A stretch of DNA of 64,000 nt from Croceivirga sp. (GCA_028281025.1 JANQKR010000003.1:115981-179980); one strand, 5' to 3'; positions 42,167 through 52,356 are shown, numbered from the stretch's first letter. A program made the numbers and translations. Notes: a model not told the origin generated them from the letters alone.

Positions 42167-44563
42167 TTACTTTTTGGGGCTAAAAATTAGTAAATGTGGT
42201 GAAGTTGATTTGATTTCCTCCTCGTTCATCATCATCTTTCGGAACTCCCCATTGACATACATTTCCGCCTGATCTTTGTAATGCTTGCTCAAGGGATTGC
42301 CAGACTGCCCGGTTGGCAATATGCTGATGCTGTTTTCAATATCCGAAAAGTCCACGATCCTTCGGGTAGAAGGAATACTGGAAACCTTGTAACGTCCATC
42401 CGCCATGGTCCTGAAACCCTGATTGTTCAAGGTGCCCGAAGTGCCCGAGGATGGAAACGGCCCTACGGTAAAATACTTTTTCAGGGAAGCGACCCTGCCC
42501 ATGGGATGGTCATGTTCCAAATAATGGGCCTTATCCCAGGTCCAATTGGTATGGTCCCCACCCAGTTCCTTGGTCAATTGCTCCCATGTATCCTTGAACG
42601 AACGGGTGACGATCTGGGTTCGATTTTCCTTAATCTCCTTAGTAGTGACATCATCCCACCAAATGGATTCGGGGTTATCGAACACTTTCCTCAACTTCAA
42701 TTGTACCGTATAGGAAAGATATTCCTCCTTCGAGGAAAACTCATCCGCAAAAATATTCCTATGCAGGTTTTGCCCCATTTTTTCAAAAAACAATCCCCCA
42801 ACACTTTTTAGGTCAAAACTCCCATCCCAAGCCTTTAACACATCTAAATAGGCCAGTTGTTCCGTGGACAGCCCCTCTATTTCCATATCCTTCAGAAAAC
42901 CCGCAATCCTATCCGTTGCCGTTCGCAAAGTAATGTCATTGACCATTCGTTTCATATCGTCGATGGTCCATCCTTCTTTTTTGGCTTCCATCAAGTCTAT
43001 TATTCGACCCGCACGTCTGCTGGAATTCGCAAAATAACCCGGGACGTACATTCCCGCCGTGGAATCCGGTTGATTGTTTGCGGAATACACATAGGATGCC
43101 GGTGGATTGATTGATTTTGGATTATGCTCAAAACTTAAATAGGCAACGGGCTCATCGTCTCCGTTAGCACCATCCAAAATAAACTTGGTGCTTGTACTAT
43201 CTGGCATTTGGTACAGTTTTGCCGTTCCCCACCACGCGATATTGCCCGCTGCATCTCCGTACATCACATTGAGTCCAGGCGCATGGATATTGGGCAGGAA
43301 CTTACTGAATTCCTGCATATCCGAAGCGTGGTTTATACCGTAGAGGCCTTGGACCAACTTATTTTCGAATTGGGTAAACAACCAGTACATACTAACCAAA
43401 CGTTCCCCTTCCACTCGGGTCCTATTGGCATGATTGGCATTTACAATTGGCCCATGATGCGTTTTTCGATATTGAAAATCGACCGCTCCCACATCCTTTA
43501 CCTGAATTGTTTTGTTCACATATTCAAACTTCCTCCATTCGTCTTTGAAACGATACAGTGTGGTGTCATTTGGATGTTGTTCTTCATAGTAAAAATTGGT
43601 ATCGTCATTGGCCAGCATGGTAAAACCATGGACCATCTTACGGTCATGGGACAGCAGTGGAAAAGGGACCCCCGCCAAATAATAACCGTATTTCTCATAA
43701 TTTGGGGTCACCAAATGGGCTTCATACCAAACTGAAGGTTGCGCCTGGGCAATATGTGGGTCATTTTCAAACAGCACTTTGCCCGTAGCTGTTTTTTCAG
43801 GTGCCAATACCCAGCTATTGCTGCCATAAATTTCTGGGATGGGCAGGTTATCAAGGGCACTCGCAATCCGCCTTTGGATAGCTTCAAGTTCAACAATCGA
43901 AGAATCCCTATACACCGGAATTTTAATTTCCTTGGAGGGGTCATTTGCAAAAAGTTCATTCGTATAAGACGAATCCAATACCTTGAGCAAATTGGTGTTC
44001 ACAATGTCCCTGGCCCCTTTATTGAAGGTAAAACCCATATAGGCCACAGCGTTGTAGACATCCTTCAACACAAATTTTTGCTTCTCGAGTCCCGTTAAAT
44101 AGAATTCAATAGGTGTTGGGCCATCTTCGATAAATTGATTGATCCCATCCAAATATGCATTGGCCAAAACCACACTGGGGTGGTTGCTGTCCAAATTTGC
44201 CAAGGCTTCTTCATTGTGGTCATCGATTCCCAGGGAAAGAAAAAACTTATCCGTTTCCAGTGTTATCTCGCCAAAAATTTCGGATAGCCTTCCCGATCCT
44301 GCCCTTCGCAATAGCTCCATTTGCCAAAGTCTGTCCTGGGCATGGACATAACCCAGAGCACGCATGGCGTCTTCCTCGTTGGCCGCATAAATATGCGGAA
44401 TACCGTAGGAGTCAAAATACACTTGAACAGTATCGGAAATGGCATCCATCTCCTTTTCCCCCTCATAAGTGGGGGTTAGACTGTTCAGAAAAATAAATGC
44501 TGCAAAAACTACCAGCGTAATTAGCCCCAGCAGGACTAATAGCACTCTCTTCAGTTTATTCAT
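42167..44563 (-). CDS. Penicillin acylase family Ntn-hydrolase
   Basis: The 798-residue precursor has an N-terminal membrane or signal segment (about 5-27), alpha subunit region with DSYGIPHIYA and QDRLWQMELLRRAGSGRLSE, and the autocleavage site Gly247-Ser248 in IYGSNSWVLAP that frees the N-terminal nucleophile serine of the beta subunit. ENDPHIAQAQP and QFRTMADGR-type late segments fit the family. Flavobacterial members probably hydrolyse N-acyl compounds such as acyl-homoserine lactones or amides; the natural substrate is not predictable. It is on the same strand as dsbD and yifB. Confidence 0.92.
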   Translation of the reverse strand: MNKLKRVLLVLLGLITLVVFAAFIFLNSLTPTYEGEKEMDAISDTVQVYFDSYGIPHIYAANEEDAMRALGYVHAQDRLWQMELLRRAGSGRLSEIFGEITLETDKFFLSLGIDDHNEEALANLDSNHPSVVLANAYLDGINQFIEDGPTPIEFYLTGLEKQKFVLKDVYNAVAYMGFTFNKGARDIVNTNLLKVLDSSYTNELFANDPSKEIKIPVYRDSSIVELEAIQRRIASALDNLPIPEIYGSNSWVLAPEKTATGKVLFENDPHIAQAQPSVWYEAHLVTPNYEKYGYYLAGVPFPLLSHDRKMVHGFTMLANDDTNFYYEEQHPNDTTLYRFKDEWRKFEYVNKTIQVKDVGAVDFQYRKTHHGPIVNANHANRTRVEGERLVSMYWLFTQFENKLVQGLYGINHASDMQEFSKFLPNIHAPGLNVMYGDAAGNIAWWGTAKLYQMPDSTSTKFILDGANGDDEPVAYLSFEHNPKSINPPASYVYSANNQPDSTAGMYVPGYFANSSRRAGRIIDLMEAKKEGWTIDDMKRMVNDITLRTATDRIAGFLKDMEIEGLSTEQLAYLDVLKAWDGSFDLKSVGGLFFEKMGQNLHRNIFADEFSSKEEYLSYTVQLKLRKVFDNPESIWWDDVTTKEIKENRTQIVTRSFKDTWEQLTKELGGDHTNWTWDKAHYLEHDHPMGRVASLKKYFTVGPFPSSGTSGTLNNQGFRTMADGRYKVSSIPSTRRIVDFSDIENSISILPTGQSGNPLSKHYKDQAEMYVNGEFRKMMMNEEEIKSTSPHLLIFSPKK

Positions 44564-44593
44564 GGTGGGGTATTTTAGTTGCTAACTAAAATA

Positions 44594-46567
44594 CTAATTC
44601 ATGGACAATTGGTATTGATTTAATCCGAATTTTAGCCATTCTTCGTAAGTATCCGTGTCCACATACTGAACGGCGGTGTTCAAAACTTCCAATTCTGGAG
44701 AAAGCAATACGTAATAGGGTTGGGAGGCCGAATTGAAATTGATGGTTTGAAAAGTGCCCCATTTTTGCCCTATCGTTTTAATGGTCTTGATACGACCGGA
44801 TTCATATTGGAAATCAAATTGCTGTGATTCCGGAAGCTCTTTTCGATCGTCCACATAAAGCGAAATCAAGACGTAATCATCCCTGAGCATCGGATAAATC
44901 TTGGGATCGCTCCATACATTTTCCTCCATCCTCCTACAGTTCACACAGCCCCAGCCCGTGAAATCCAATAATATGGGTTTGTTCATCTCCCGAGCGGCGG
45001 CCACACCTTCTTCAAAAACCTTATAACAGTCCAATCCCAATGGACAGTCACTCTGCTTTTCTGAAATGGAATAAAAATCGGGGGGTGGAAAACCACTCAA
45101 GGTTTTAAGATGGGTAATATTTGTCAATCCCAGGACGAGATATATCGCGAAAGCCATACTGAACACCCCTGTTGCCTTTCTCCCCAAGGATGGTTTTTGC
45201 TTTTGCCCATCATGTGGAAAACGAAAGATGCCAAAGAGGTAAAGTGCCAATAACAGAAAAATAACGATCCAAATACCCAAGAAAATCTCGCGTTTAAAAA
45301 TGCCCCAATTCCCCACCAAATCCGCATTGGATAGGAACTTAAAGGCCATGGCAAGCTCAAGGAAGCCCAAAACCACCTTTACCGTAGTCATCCAACCACC
45401 GGATTTGGGCAATGAATTCAACCATGTTGGAAAAAGGGCAAACAAGGCAAAAGGAAGGGCCAATGCCAACCCGAAGCCCGTCATTCCAATCGTAAGATTG
45501 GTAGCCACACTCCCCTGCGCCAATGTTGTGCTTCCCAAGAGTCCCCCCAAAATAGGTCCTGTACAGGAAAAGGAGACTATGGCCAGGGTAAGCGCCATAA
45601 AAAAGATACCCAAACCACCGCCAACCTTGTTGGAAGCACTATCCAATTTGTTGGCCCAGGAACTGGGTAAGGTAAGCTCATAATATCCAAAAAATGAAAA
45701 TGCAAAAAAGACAAAAATGGCAAAGAAAAATACGTTCAACCATACATTTGTTGCAATGGTATTCAGTATTTGGGAATCAACGGAATCAAATAAATGAAAG
45801 GGAAGACTCAATAAAAAGTAAATCAGGACAATAAAAAAACCATAGAGCAAGGCGCTTTTTATTCCTTTGGAACGATTTCCGGAGTGCTTGGTAAAGAAGG
45901 ACACCGTTAAGGGAATCAAAGGGAAAACGCAGGGCGTGAGCAACGCAATGAATCCTCCCAAAAAGCCCAATCCAAAAAGCATCCAAAAGTTGGTTGAGGC
46001 GGATTTTTGATGTAGTGAACCTTCCTCCAATTTGGATTTTTGCTTTAAATCCAACTTTAGGGCATTGGTCATTGCCAAACTGCGTTCATCAAGTGTGCGA
46101 TCTTCCACAACCACTTCCCCCCCATTCAGCGAAATAGTAAAAACCTCCTCTTTCAGAACACAAACTTCTTTACAGATTTGGTAGTACAGAATGACCTCAA
46201 CCTGTTTTATATCCGTATTGAGAAGTCGAATCTTCTGCTTAAAAAGTGCTTTTTCCTTAAAGAAGGTTTCTTCAACATCAAAGACCTCCGTATATTTTTT
46301 ATAGGTTTTCCCTTCCTCGGTAGGGCCAAGGAGTTCGTAGTCCGTACCGGCTCCCACAAATTCAAATTCACTGGGCATTGACCCTCCTTCCGCGGTGTAC
46401 AGGGAGTAGATAAACCAGTCCTGATAAATGTCCGCCTTAAAAATCAATTCATACCCATCCTCAATCTCGACCACTTCGTGGCTCCAAACTGCCGGGTTTT
46501 CATCGGATTGGGCATATCCAAAAATGGACAGCAAAAGCGTTGCCAATAAAAGAACTGTATATTTCAT
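44594..46567 (-). CDS. dsbD: DsbD-like thiol:disulfide interchange protein
   Basis: ATG 46567-46565 overlaps the tilS stop (ATGA) and is preferred to an ATG three codons upstream. Order: signal peptide (LLLSIFGYAQ); N-terminal DsbD-alpha-like domain (about 25-190) with a cysteine pair QICKEVCVL; eight membrane helices of the CcdA/DsbD core (LTPCVFPLIPLT and SCTGPILGGLLGS carry the redox Cys); C-terminal thioredoxin domain with Cys-Val-Asn-Cys in FTGWGCVNCRRME. It moves electrons from cytoplasmic thioredoxin to periplasmic disulfide partners. Confidence 0.95.
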   Translation of the reverse strand: MKYTVLLLATLLLSIFGYAQSDENPAVWSHEVVEIEDGYELIFKADIYQDWFIYSLYTAEGGSMPSEFEFVGAGTDYELLGPTEEGKTYKKYTEVFDVEETFFKEKALFKQKIRLLNTDIKQVEVILYYQICKEVCVLKEEVFTISLNGGEVVVEDRTLDERSLAMTNALKLDLKQKSKLEEGSLHQKSASTNFWMLFGLGFLGGFIALLTPCVFPLIPLTVSFFTKHSGNRSKGIKSALLYGFFIVLIYFLLSLPFHLFDSVDSQILNTIATNVWLNVFFFAIFVFFAFSFFGYYELTLPSSWANKLDSASNKVGGGLGIFFMALTLAIVSFSCTGPILGGLLGSTTLAQGSVATNLTIGMTGFGLALALPFALFALFPTWLNSLPKSGGWMTTVKVVLGFLELAMAFKFLSNADLVGNWGIFKREIFLGIWIVIFLLLALYLFGIFRFPHDGQKQKPSLGRKATGVFSMAFAIYLVLGLTNITHLKTLSGFPPPDFYSISEKQSDCPLGLDCYKVFEEGVAAAREMNKPILLDFTGWGCVNCRRMEENVWSDPKIYPMLRDDYVLISLYVDDRKELPESQQFDFQYESGRIKTIKTIGQKWGTFQTINFNSASQPYYVLLSPELEVLNTAVQYVDTDTYEEWLKFGLNQYQLSMN

Positions 46568-47859
46568 GAAACCCATGTGAACTTTAGAATTTCTTTTGTT
46601 ATTCCTGTTACTTTAAACCTATCATCCAATCGTTTTCCCAACACCCAAACTATCTTATCCCCCGAACAAAGGAGCCATTGGCTTTCTTTCTGAATGGTTG
46701 TATACTTTTCATCCTTAAAAAATTTCGATAGTTTTTTTCTCCCTTCCATTCCCAACGGATAAAAGTAGTCGCCAATTTTCCATTTCCTTAATTTTAACGG
46801 ATAGTTTAACTTTTCCTTATCAACATAAATCGCATTGGGCGAAAAGGCTCCTATGACATCGACCGCATCCATCGTAAGCTGCAAGGGTTCCTTTATGTGG
46901 TTTTCATCCTCGGTAAGCAGGAATACCTTTTCTTCGGATTTGACAATGGGGGCCAAAATCAAATGATCCCTATCCTTTATCATGCGGTGGGTCTGCGATC
47001 GTACTTCCTTTCCACTTTGGGCCGTAAGCAAATGGGTCAGATCTTCCCACTGGGTAAATCCAAAATCCTTAAAAAGTAGGTGGAGATAGCCTTTCAATGG
47101 ATTTAGCTTATCCAATTCCGATATTGGGATGTGGATTTCACTGTCGGTTTCCGTAAAAAGTCCAGCTTTCAATTCTTCCTTGTAATTCCCCAACAACTGA
47201 CTGCTGTAGTCCAGATATTCCTGCGTTTGTTGGAAGTTGGAAAGAAAGGTAGCATTTAGTTCCTTTAATTTTGGAATGATTTCATGACGGATTTCATTTC
47301 TTAGGTATTTTACATCCTTGTTGCTAAGGTCCTCCCTCCAGGGAATCCCATTTGCCTTGGCAAATTCCAAAATTTCACCTTTGGAAAAAGTCAGTAGCGG
47401 CCTGATGATATCCAGGTTTTTTCTTGGAATTCCCCGCAAACCTTCCAAACCTGTACCTCTGGAAAGATTGATGAGAAAGGTTTCCAGATCATCATCCAAA
47501 TGATGGGCCGTAAGAATATGGTCAAAACCTTTGGTCGTTGCCAGTTTTTGAAACCAATGGTACCGCAGTTCCCTTGCTTTAAGCTGCACGGAACCCGTTT
47601 CATGGCTTAGGTCAAAAGTTTTAAAGAAAGCCGTTATTTTATTTTTTGTGGCCCAGGTAGCCACAAATTCTTCATCCCTATCGGAGTCCTTGGCCCTAAG
47701 CTTATAATTACAATGGGCAACGGAAAAATTATAGCCGTTCTCCAACAATAGATGGGCCAATACCATACTATCCATCCCTCCGCTACAAGCCAGCAATAAT
47801 CCTTTTTTTTTCAAAAAAGGAAAGTGATTTTCAATATGGCTATTAAACTTGTCCAACAC
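46564..47859 (-). CDS. tilS: tRNA(Ile)-lysidine synthase
   Basis: The 431-residue protein has the PP-loop CSGGMDSMVLAHLL, then VAHCNYKLRAKDSDRDEEFV, TAHHLDDDLETFLINLSRGTG and RPLL-type segments of the TilS catalytic domain. The C-terminal TilS-specific domain carries RKWKIGDYFYPLGMEGRKKLSKFF. It converts the wobble cytidine of the CAU-anticodon isoleucine tRNA to lysidine so that AUA is read as Ile. It is essential in most bacteria. The stop overlaps the dsbD start. Confidence 0.97.
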   Translation of the reverse strand: MLDKFNSHIENHFPFLKKKGLLLACSGGMDSMVLAHLLLENGYNFSVAHCNYKLRAKDSDRDEEFVATWATKNKITAFFKTFDLSHETGSVQLKARELRYHWFQKLATTKGFDHILTAHHLDDDLETFLINLSRGTGLEGLRGIPRKNLDIIRPLLTFSKGEILEFAKANGIPWREDLSNKDVKYLRNEIRHEIIPKLKELNATFLSNFQQTQEYLDYSSQLLGNYKEELKAGLFTETDSEIHIPISELDKLNPLKGYLHLLFKDFGFTQWEDLTHLLTAQSGKEVRSQTHRMIKDRDHLILAPIVKSEEKVFLLTEDENHIKEPLQLTMDAVDVIGAFSPNAIYVDKEKLNYPLKLRKWKIGDYFYPLGMEGRKKLSKFFKDEKYTTIQKESQWLLCSGDKIVWVLGKRLDDRFKVTGITKEILKFTWVS

Positions 47860-47875
47860 CGGACAAAAGTAAGAT

Positions 47876-48409
47876 TTAAAGAATTTCCAGGAATTTGTCC
47901 AAAGCCGCCCGATGCTGATCGGCCAATTCCTGGGTTACGATTTTTCCGGAATTATCAAAGTTTTCGGCAAATGAGGGCAGGGAAAACGTAGCGAGCACTT
48001 CCGCACCAAAGCGTGGCACTAGTTTTTCAGTAACGCCCAGCGCACCCTTACCGCCACCTTTTCCCCTGGACGTGGAAATCAACAGTACCTTTTTTCCCAA
48101 TAAAAACTTACGTTCCAATCGGGACAACCAGTCCAGTAGATTTTTAAAGTAAGCCGATGGATTGCCGTTGTGCTCATTCACGGAAATAATGAGGGCGTCC
48201 ATTTTTTGGATATCATTCTTCAATTCCACCAATGAATTCGAATACCCTTCTTTTTTTTCCAGGTCCTCACTATACAGCGGAAAGGGATAATTGGCCATGT
48301 TCAACAAGCGGGTTTCATGATTTTGGATCAGTGATACCGTATATTTTACCAATTCGTAATTAATGGATGTGGAAGAATTACTTCCTGCGAATGCTAAAAT
48401 CTTAGCCAT
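47876..48409 (-). CDS. NADPH-dependent FMN reductase family protein
   Basis: ATG 48409-48407 (MAKILAFAGSNSSTSINYELV) is chosen over an open extension from 48436. The 177-residue flavodoxin-like fold shows the phosphate loop AGSNSSTSIN, PLYSEDLEKKEG, the central EHNGNPSAYFKNLLDW, and the SRGKGGGKGAL loop. It is likely a quinone/azo/chromate-type reductase using FMN. It ends 16 bp upstream of tilS on the same strand. Confidence 0.9.
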   Translation of the reverse strand: MAKILAFAGSNSSTSINYELVKYTVSLIQNHETRLLNMANYPFPLYSEDLEKKEGYSNSLVELKNDIQKMDALIISVNEHNGNPSAYFKNLLDWLSRLERKFLLGKKVLLISTSRGKGGGKGALGVTEKLVPRFGAEVLATFSLPSFAENFDNSGKIVTQELADQHRAALDKFLEIL

Positions 48410-48473
48410 GTTCAAAAAAGTTAATGTATTCAGCAATAATCGCTACAAATCAGCCTATTGCGTGTTTTTTATC

Positions 48474-48481
48474 TAATTTTG
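48474..48481 (+). promoter_or_regulatory. -7 element TAATTTTG upstream of the DUF1624 membrane protein
   Basis: A perfect TAnnTTTG word lies 57 bp before the ATG at 48538, in the divergent gap to the FMN reductase gene. No TTTG at the -33 distance was seen. Confidence 0.4.
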
Positions 48482-48537
48482 GCACCTAAAATAATCCAAA
48501 TCCCTCTGGATTACGAATATTAAGTGAAGAACTACAG

Positions 48538-49734
48538 ATGAAAGTTGAGTCCAAAAGATTGTTTTTTATAGATGCCATGAGGGCATGGGCAATCTTAATG
48601 ATGCTCCAGGGTCATTTTATCGATGGGCTTTTGGATCCCCTTTTCAGAAATCCCGACAGTTCCGTTTATTCCGTATGGCTATATTTTAGGGGAATCACCG
48701 CTCCTGTTTTCTTTACGGTTTCGGGATTCATCTTTACCTACCTCTTATTAAGGGTACCGGAAAAAGGGTTTGAAAACCCACGCATACGCAAGGGCATAAA
48801 ACGAGGGTTGCAACTGTTGGTGATTGGTTATGCGCTGCGATTAAACTTATTTGGGCTTCTAAAGGGACAAATCTATGATGGTTTTTACTTGGTGGATGTA
48901 CTCCATTGTATAGGTCTGTCCATTTTGGCCATCATTGGTTTTTATCTTTTGACCAGTCGAAGGAAAGCTTATCTTTTTCCCTTACTGTTGCTTTCAACCA
49001 CTGTGCTATTGTTTCTTTTTGAACCCGTTTACAAGCAATGGTCTTTTTCCTGGTTGCCCGCGGGCCTGGCCAATTATTTAAGTAAGGCCAATGGTTCCGT
49101 ATTCACTATTATTCCATGGCTGGGTTATACCACCTTGGGTGCTGCCCTGTCCATAGTATTTATAAAATTCAAGGATTTTAAACTATTGTACCCCGTCTCA
49201 ATCGTGTCAGCCCTAATTTTAGGTCTATTTCTTATTTATTTCTCTTCACCCATGTTCATGGCGCTGCACGAAATGACCGGTATCGATTTGTTTGCCCTTA
49301 TTTATTCGAACAATTATCTATTTATTCGCCTGGGAGACGTATTTGTTGTATTTGCCGTATTTATGCTGATTCGTAAGGTATTGACCAATACAACCCTACT
49401 GAACATTGGGTCCAATACATTATCCATATATGTTATCCATTTCATCATCCTTTATGGGAGCTTTACGGGCCTGGGATTGTATAAATTCTTTCACCACCAA
49501 CTACATCCGTCACTTGCAATTACCGGTGCCATACTGTTTATGTTGGTATGTACATATTTGGCACTTCAATACAACCGTAGGGAAAGCGAATTAAAGGAAA
49601 AGGGAGCCGCGCTTATTGCAAGCGGAAAAATGCAGCTATCCCTATTCTCCAAGAAGGCCATTCCAGTTATCAAGGAGCAATTGGTACGAATTAAGATGTC
49701 CTTCCTACGTTTTTTGGCTACTTCCAAAAACTAA
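48538..49734 (+). CDS. DUF1624 / heparan-alpha-glucosaminide N-acetyltransferase-like membrane protein
   Basis: The 398-residue protein has about ten membrane helices. The first, RLFFIDAMRAWAILMMLQGHFIDG, carries the family's Arg/Asp and conserved His; FFTVSGFIFTYLLLRV and YFRGITAPVFF follow. This is the DUF1624/YeiB branch of membrane acyltransferases. Such proteins transfer acyl groups from CoA to extracytoplasmic sugars; the acceptor here is unknown. The C-terminal ~45 residues are soluble and basic. Confidence 0.82.
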   Translation: MKVESKRLFFIDAMRAWAILMMLQGHFIDGLLDPLFRNPDSSVYSVWLYFRGITAPVFFTVSGFIFTYLLLRVPEKGFENPRIRKGIKRGLQLLVIGYALRLNLFGLLKGQIYDGFYLVDVLHCIGLSILAIIGFYLLTSRRKAYLFPLLLLSTTVLLFLFEPVYKQWSFSWLPAGLANYLSKANGSVFTIIPWLGYTTLGAALSIVFIKFKDFKLLYPVSIVSALILGLFLIYFSSPMFMALHEMTGIDLFALIYSNNYLFIRLGDVFVVFAVFMLIRKVLTNTTLLNIGSNTLSIYVIHFIILYGSFTGLGLYKFFHHQLHPSLAITGAILFMLVCTYLALQYNRRESELKEKGAALIASGKMQLSLFSKKAIPVIKEQLVRIKMSFLRFLATSKN

Positions 49735-49767
49735 AAAGCGGTTCTAATACATCCACATATTTCGAGC

Positions 49768-51174
49768 TTACACATGGATGGCCCTATCCTCCGTGGCGGC
49801 CAGGGCAGCTTCCTTCACAGCTTCGGCATAGGTTGGGTGTGCATGGCTCATTCGGGCCATATCCTCGGCAGAAGCCCTAAACTCCATTGCGGTTACCGCT
49901 TCGGTAATTAGATCCGCGCAACGCGCGCCAATCATATGGACACCCAAGACTTCATCGGTTTTGGCATCGGCAAGGATCTTCACAAAACCATCAATGTCCA
50001 TGCTGGCACGGGCACGACCCAGGGCCCGCATTGGAAATTGTCCCACTTTGTAGTCCACACCAGCTTCTTTTAACTCTTCCTCGGTTTTACCAACTGCGGC
50101 GACCTCTGGCCATGTATAGACCACTCCAGGAATTAGGTTATAATCAATATGTGGTTTCTGTCCCGCCAGGATTTCAGCTACCATGGTCCCCTCTTCCTCA
50201 GCCTTATGGGCCAACATGGCACCGCGTATGACATCACCAATGGCATAAATATTGGGTGCCGTAGTCTGCAAATGGTCATTTACCGTTACGCGGCCCCTTT
50301 CATCCAGTTGAACCCCAGCAGCTTCGGCATTAAGTCCGTCCGTATAAGGTTTTCGACCAACGGAAACCAAGCAATAATCGCCTTTAAACTCGACCTCTTG
50401 ACCCTTTTTGTCATCCGCTTTCACAACGATTTCAGTGTCCTTACGTTCCACGGATTTCACCTTGTGGGACAAAAAGAATTTTACTTTTTGTTTTTTCATG
50501 GACCGCATCAGTTCCTTGGACAATGCGCCATCCATACCTGGGATTATTCGGTCCATATATTCAATAACGCTTACTTCCGCTCCCAAACGTTTGTACACTT
50601 GACCCAGTTCCAGTCCTATGACCCCTCCGCCAATCACGATCATGTGTTTTGGAATTTCGGACAGTTTCAAGGCTTCGGTGGACGTAATGATCCGTTCCTT
50701 GTCAATCTCAATAAAGGGTAAAGTAGATGGCTTGGAACCTGTGGCGATAATCGTATTCTTGGCTTCTATGGTTTCTGTTTTCCCGTCTGCTTTCTTAATA
50801 TCAATGTGGGTGGCATCCTTAAAACTCCCCAGGCCTTCAAAAACATCAATTTTGTTTTTATCCATCAAAAACTGAATTCCCTTGGTGGTTTGGTCCACAA
50901 CACCGTCTTTACGGGAAATCATCTGTTTTAAGTTTACTTTGATTTCGCCTGGGATGTCAATCCCATGTTCCTCAAAATGTTTTACGGCATCTTCATAATG
51001 ATGGGAGGAGTCCAACAAGGCCTTGGAAGGAATACAACCTACATTTAGACAGGTACCGCCCAAGGTGGCGTATTTCTCCACAATTGCTGTTTTCATACCC
51101 AATTGGGCACATCGAATAGCGGCCACGTACCCTCCAGGGCCAGAACCGATAACGGCTACATCATATTGACTCAT
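49768..51174 (-). CDS. lpd: Dihydrolipoyl dehydrogenase (E3)
   Basis: The 468-residue flavoprotein has FAD-binding GSGPGGYVAAIRCAQLG, the redox disulfide Cys42-Cys47 in GGTCLNVGCIPSK, NAD-binding VIGGGVIGLELG, and the C-terminal interface with catalytic His-Glu in SHAHPTYAEAVKEA. It reoxidises lipoyl groups of the pyruvate/2-oxoglutarate/branched-chain 2-oxoacid dehydrogenase complexes or the glycine cleavage system. The E1/E2 partners are not in this window. TATTTTTG with an upstream ATTG (minus strand, 51225-51218 and 51246-51243) is a likely promoter. Confidence 0.97.
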   Translation of the reverse strand: MSQYDVAVIGSGPGGYVAAIRCAQLGMKTAIVEKYATLGGTCLNVGCIPSKALLDSSHHYEDAVKHFEEHGIDIPGEIKVNLKQMISRKDGVVDQTTKGIQFLMDKNKIDVFEGLGSFKDATHIDIKKADGKTETIEAKNTIIATGSKPSTLPFIEIDKERIITSTEALKLSEIPKHMIVIGGGVIGLELGQVYKRLGAEVSVIEYMDRIIPGMDGALSKELMRSMKKQKVKFFLSHKVKSVERKDTEIVVKADDKKGQEVEFKGDYCLVSVGRKPYTDGLNAEAAGVQLDERGRVTVNDHLQTTAPNIYAIGDVIRGAMLAHKAEEEGTMVAEILAGQKPHIDYNLIPGVVYTWPEVAAVGKTEEELKEAGVDYKVGQFPMRALGRARASMDIDGFVKILADAKTDEVLGVHMIGARCADLITEAVTAMEFRASAEDMARMSHAHPTYAEAVKEAALAATEDRAIHV

Positions 51175-51253
51175 ATATAAAAGGATTTCCTAATTCGAAT
51201 TATTTTTGGAACGACCTCAAAAATACGAATGTTTTTCGGGAACAATTGCAGAT

Positions 51254-51643
51254 TTAGGCTGGGGAGAGCGGAAATTTAATCCCGCCATAATACCCCATCC
51301 ATAGACCGGAGAGTAGGGTTGTACTTAGTAGCGCATCAAACCAGAACGGACTGGGATGGGCCTCGCAACCTACAAAGAACAAAACCTTGGCCAGAACGGC
51401 CGTGGAGAGCACAAGATTGGGATAATAATTGTCCTGTAGGACCAATAGCGATGTTAAAAAACCGGTAATCAATCCTGCCGAGCCGATACCTAAGGTTTTA
51501 AACGTCAATTGTATACTGTCGGCATTGCAAAAAGCAACCCCTTTAAAAAGAACATCCTCCACCAAAGTGGTGTATAACAGTAGAACGGACAAACCAATAA
51601 GTGTGGCGAATAGTGTTAAGGCGAACCGAAGCCTGGGTGTCAT
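51254..51643 (-). CDS. Hypothetical four-helix membrane protein
   Basis: The 129-residue protein has four hydrophobic segments (about 5-25, 47-67, 77-93, 102-121) and few charged residues apart from the termini. There are two cysteines (FCNADS, VGCEAH), the second with a nearby His. I recognise no family. It lies alone between lpd and the Lrp regulator. Confidence 0.65.
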   Translation of the reverse strand: MTPRLRFALTLFATLIGLSVLLLYTTLVEDVLFKGVAFCNADSIQLTFKTLGIGSAGLITGFLTSLLVLQDNYYPNLVLSTAVLAKVLFFVGCEAHPSPFWFDALLSTTLLSGLWMGYYGGIKFPLSPA

Positions 51644-51742
51644 GTTGGGTTGTTTTTTGATTGATGTGATGTAACAACCTCAAGTTAGGTGTAAATAGTG
51701 CACAAGCACCCCTTTTTTAACGTGGTTTTAGGTTAAACTTTC

Positions 51743-52201
51743 TTAAAGTGCTATGGCCGTGGTCTTTTTGACCTCATTGATACCAAAGGAACTTTGCGTG
51801 CTTCCAATTTGATCGATTGCCGTAAGCTTATGTACCATAAACTCCCTGTAGGCGGTCATGTCGGCAACGTTTACCCGGAGGATATAATCATAATCCCCAC
51901 TGATATGGTGACATTCCTGCACCTCGTCCAATTGTTGGACCTGATGTTCAAACCGTATCACATTTTCTTTGGTGTGCTGTACCAATTTCACGTGGCAGAA
52001 TACGGTAAACGACCTATGAATGGCCTCCCTGTCCACCAAGGCCACATAATGGGTGATCACATTTTCACGTTCAAGCTTTCGAATTCGTTCAAAAGCCGCT
52101 GTAGTGGAAAGCCCCAATTCGGCTGCATAAGCTTTTGTTGTCCGTTTGCAGTCTTCCTGTAAAAGATTCAACAATTTTCTATCCGTTTGATCCAAAGTCA
52201 T
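51743..52201 (-). CDS. Lrp/AsnC family transcriptional regulator
   Basis: ATG 52201-52199 gives MTLDQTDRKLLNLLQEDCKRT, the canonical Lrp start (152 residues); an upstream extension to 52240 is not conserved-looking. An N-terminal helix-turn-helix (about 10-60, AAFERIRKLERENVI) precedes the RAM ligand-binding domain (VFCHVKLVQHT ... HHISGDYDYILRVNVADM). It is divergent from a Cys/Met PLP lyase, matching the mdeR-mdeA arrangement of Pseudomonas methionine catabolism. A 17-bp inverted repeat in the gap is its probable operator. Confidence 0.93.
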   Translation of the reverse strand: MTLDQTDRKLLNLLQEDCKRTTKAYAAELGLSTTAAFERIRKLERENVITHYVALVDREAIHRSFTVFCHVKLVQHTKENVIRFEHQVQQLDEVQECHHISGDYDYILRVNVADMTAYREFMVHKLTAIDQIGSTQSSFGINEVKKTTAIAL

Positions 52202-52252
52202 TTCCGATGATTTTTCGTTCGACCCTGTGCAATTTAACAATAATAGAACTAA

Positions 52253-52269
52253 ATTCTATATAATAGAAT
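52253..52269. promoter_or_regulatory. Inverted repeat ATTCTAT-ATA-ATAGAAT, likely Lrp-family operator
   Basis: Two perfect 7-bp arms flank a 3-bp centre in the divergent gap. Related half-sites repeat nearby: AATAGAAC at about 52242 and AAATTCTAT at about 52342, close to the lyase start. The multi-site A/T-rich layout suits an octameric Lrp-type protein, which would also repress or control its own gene. Confidence 0.65.
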
Positions 52270-52356
52270 CAATTTAAAATAATTTACGGTATATGATTCT
52301 TATCATTGAATTTCATATTGAAATAAATGATTTTAGTAGTTAAATTCTATGGCATA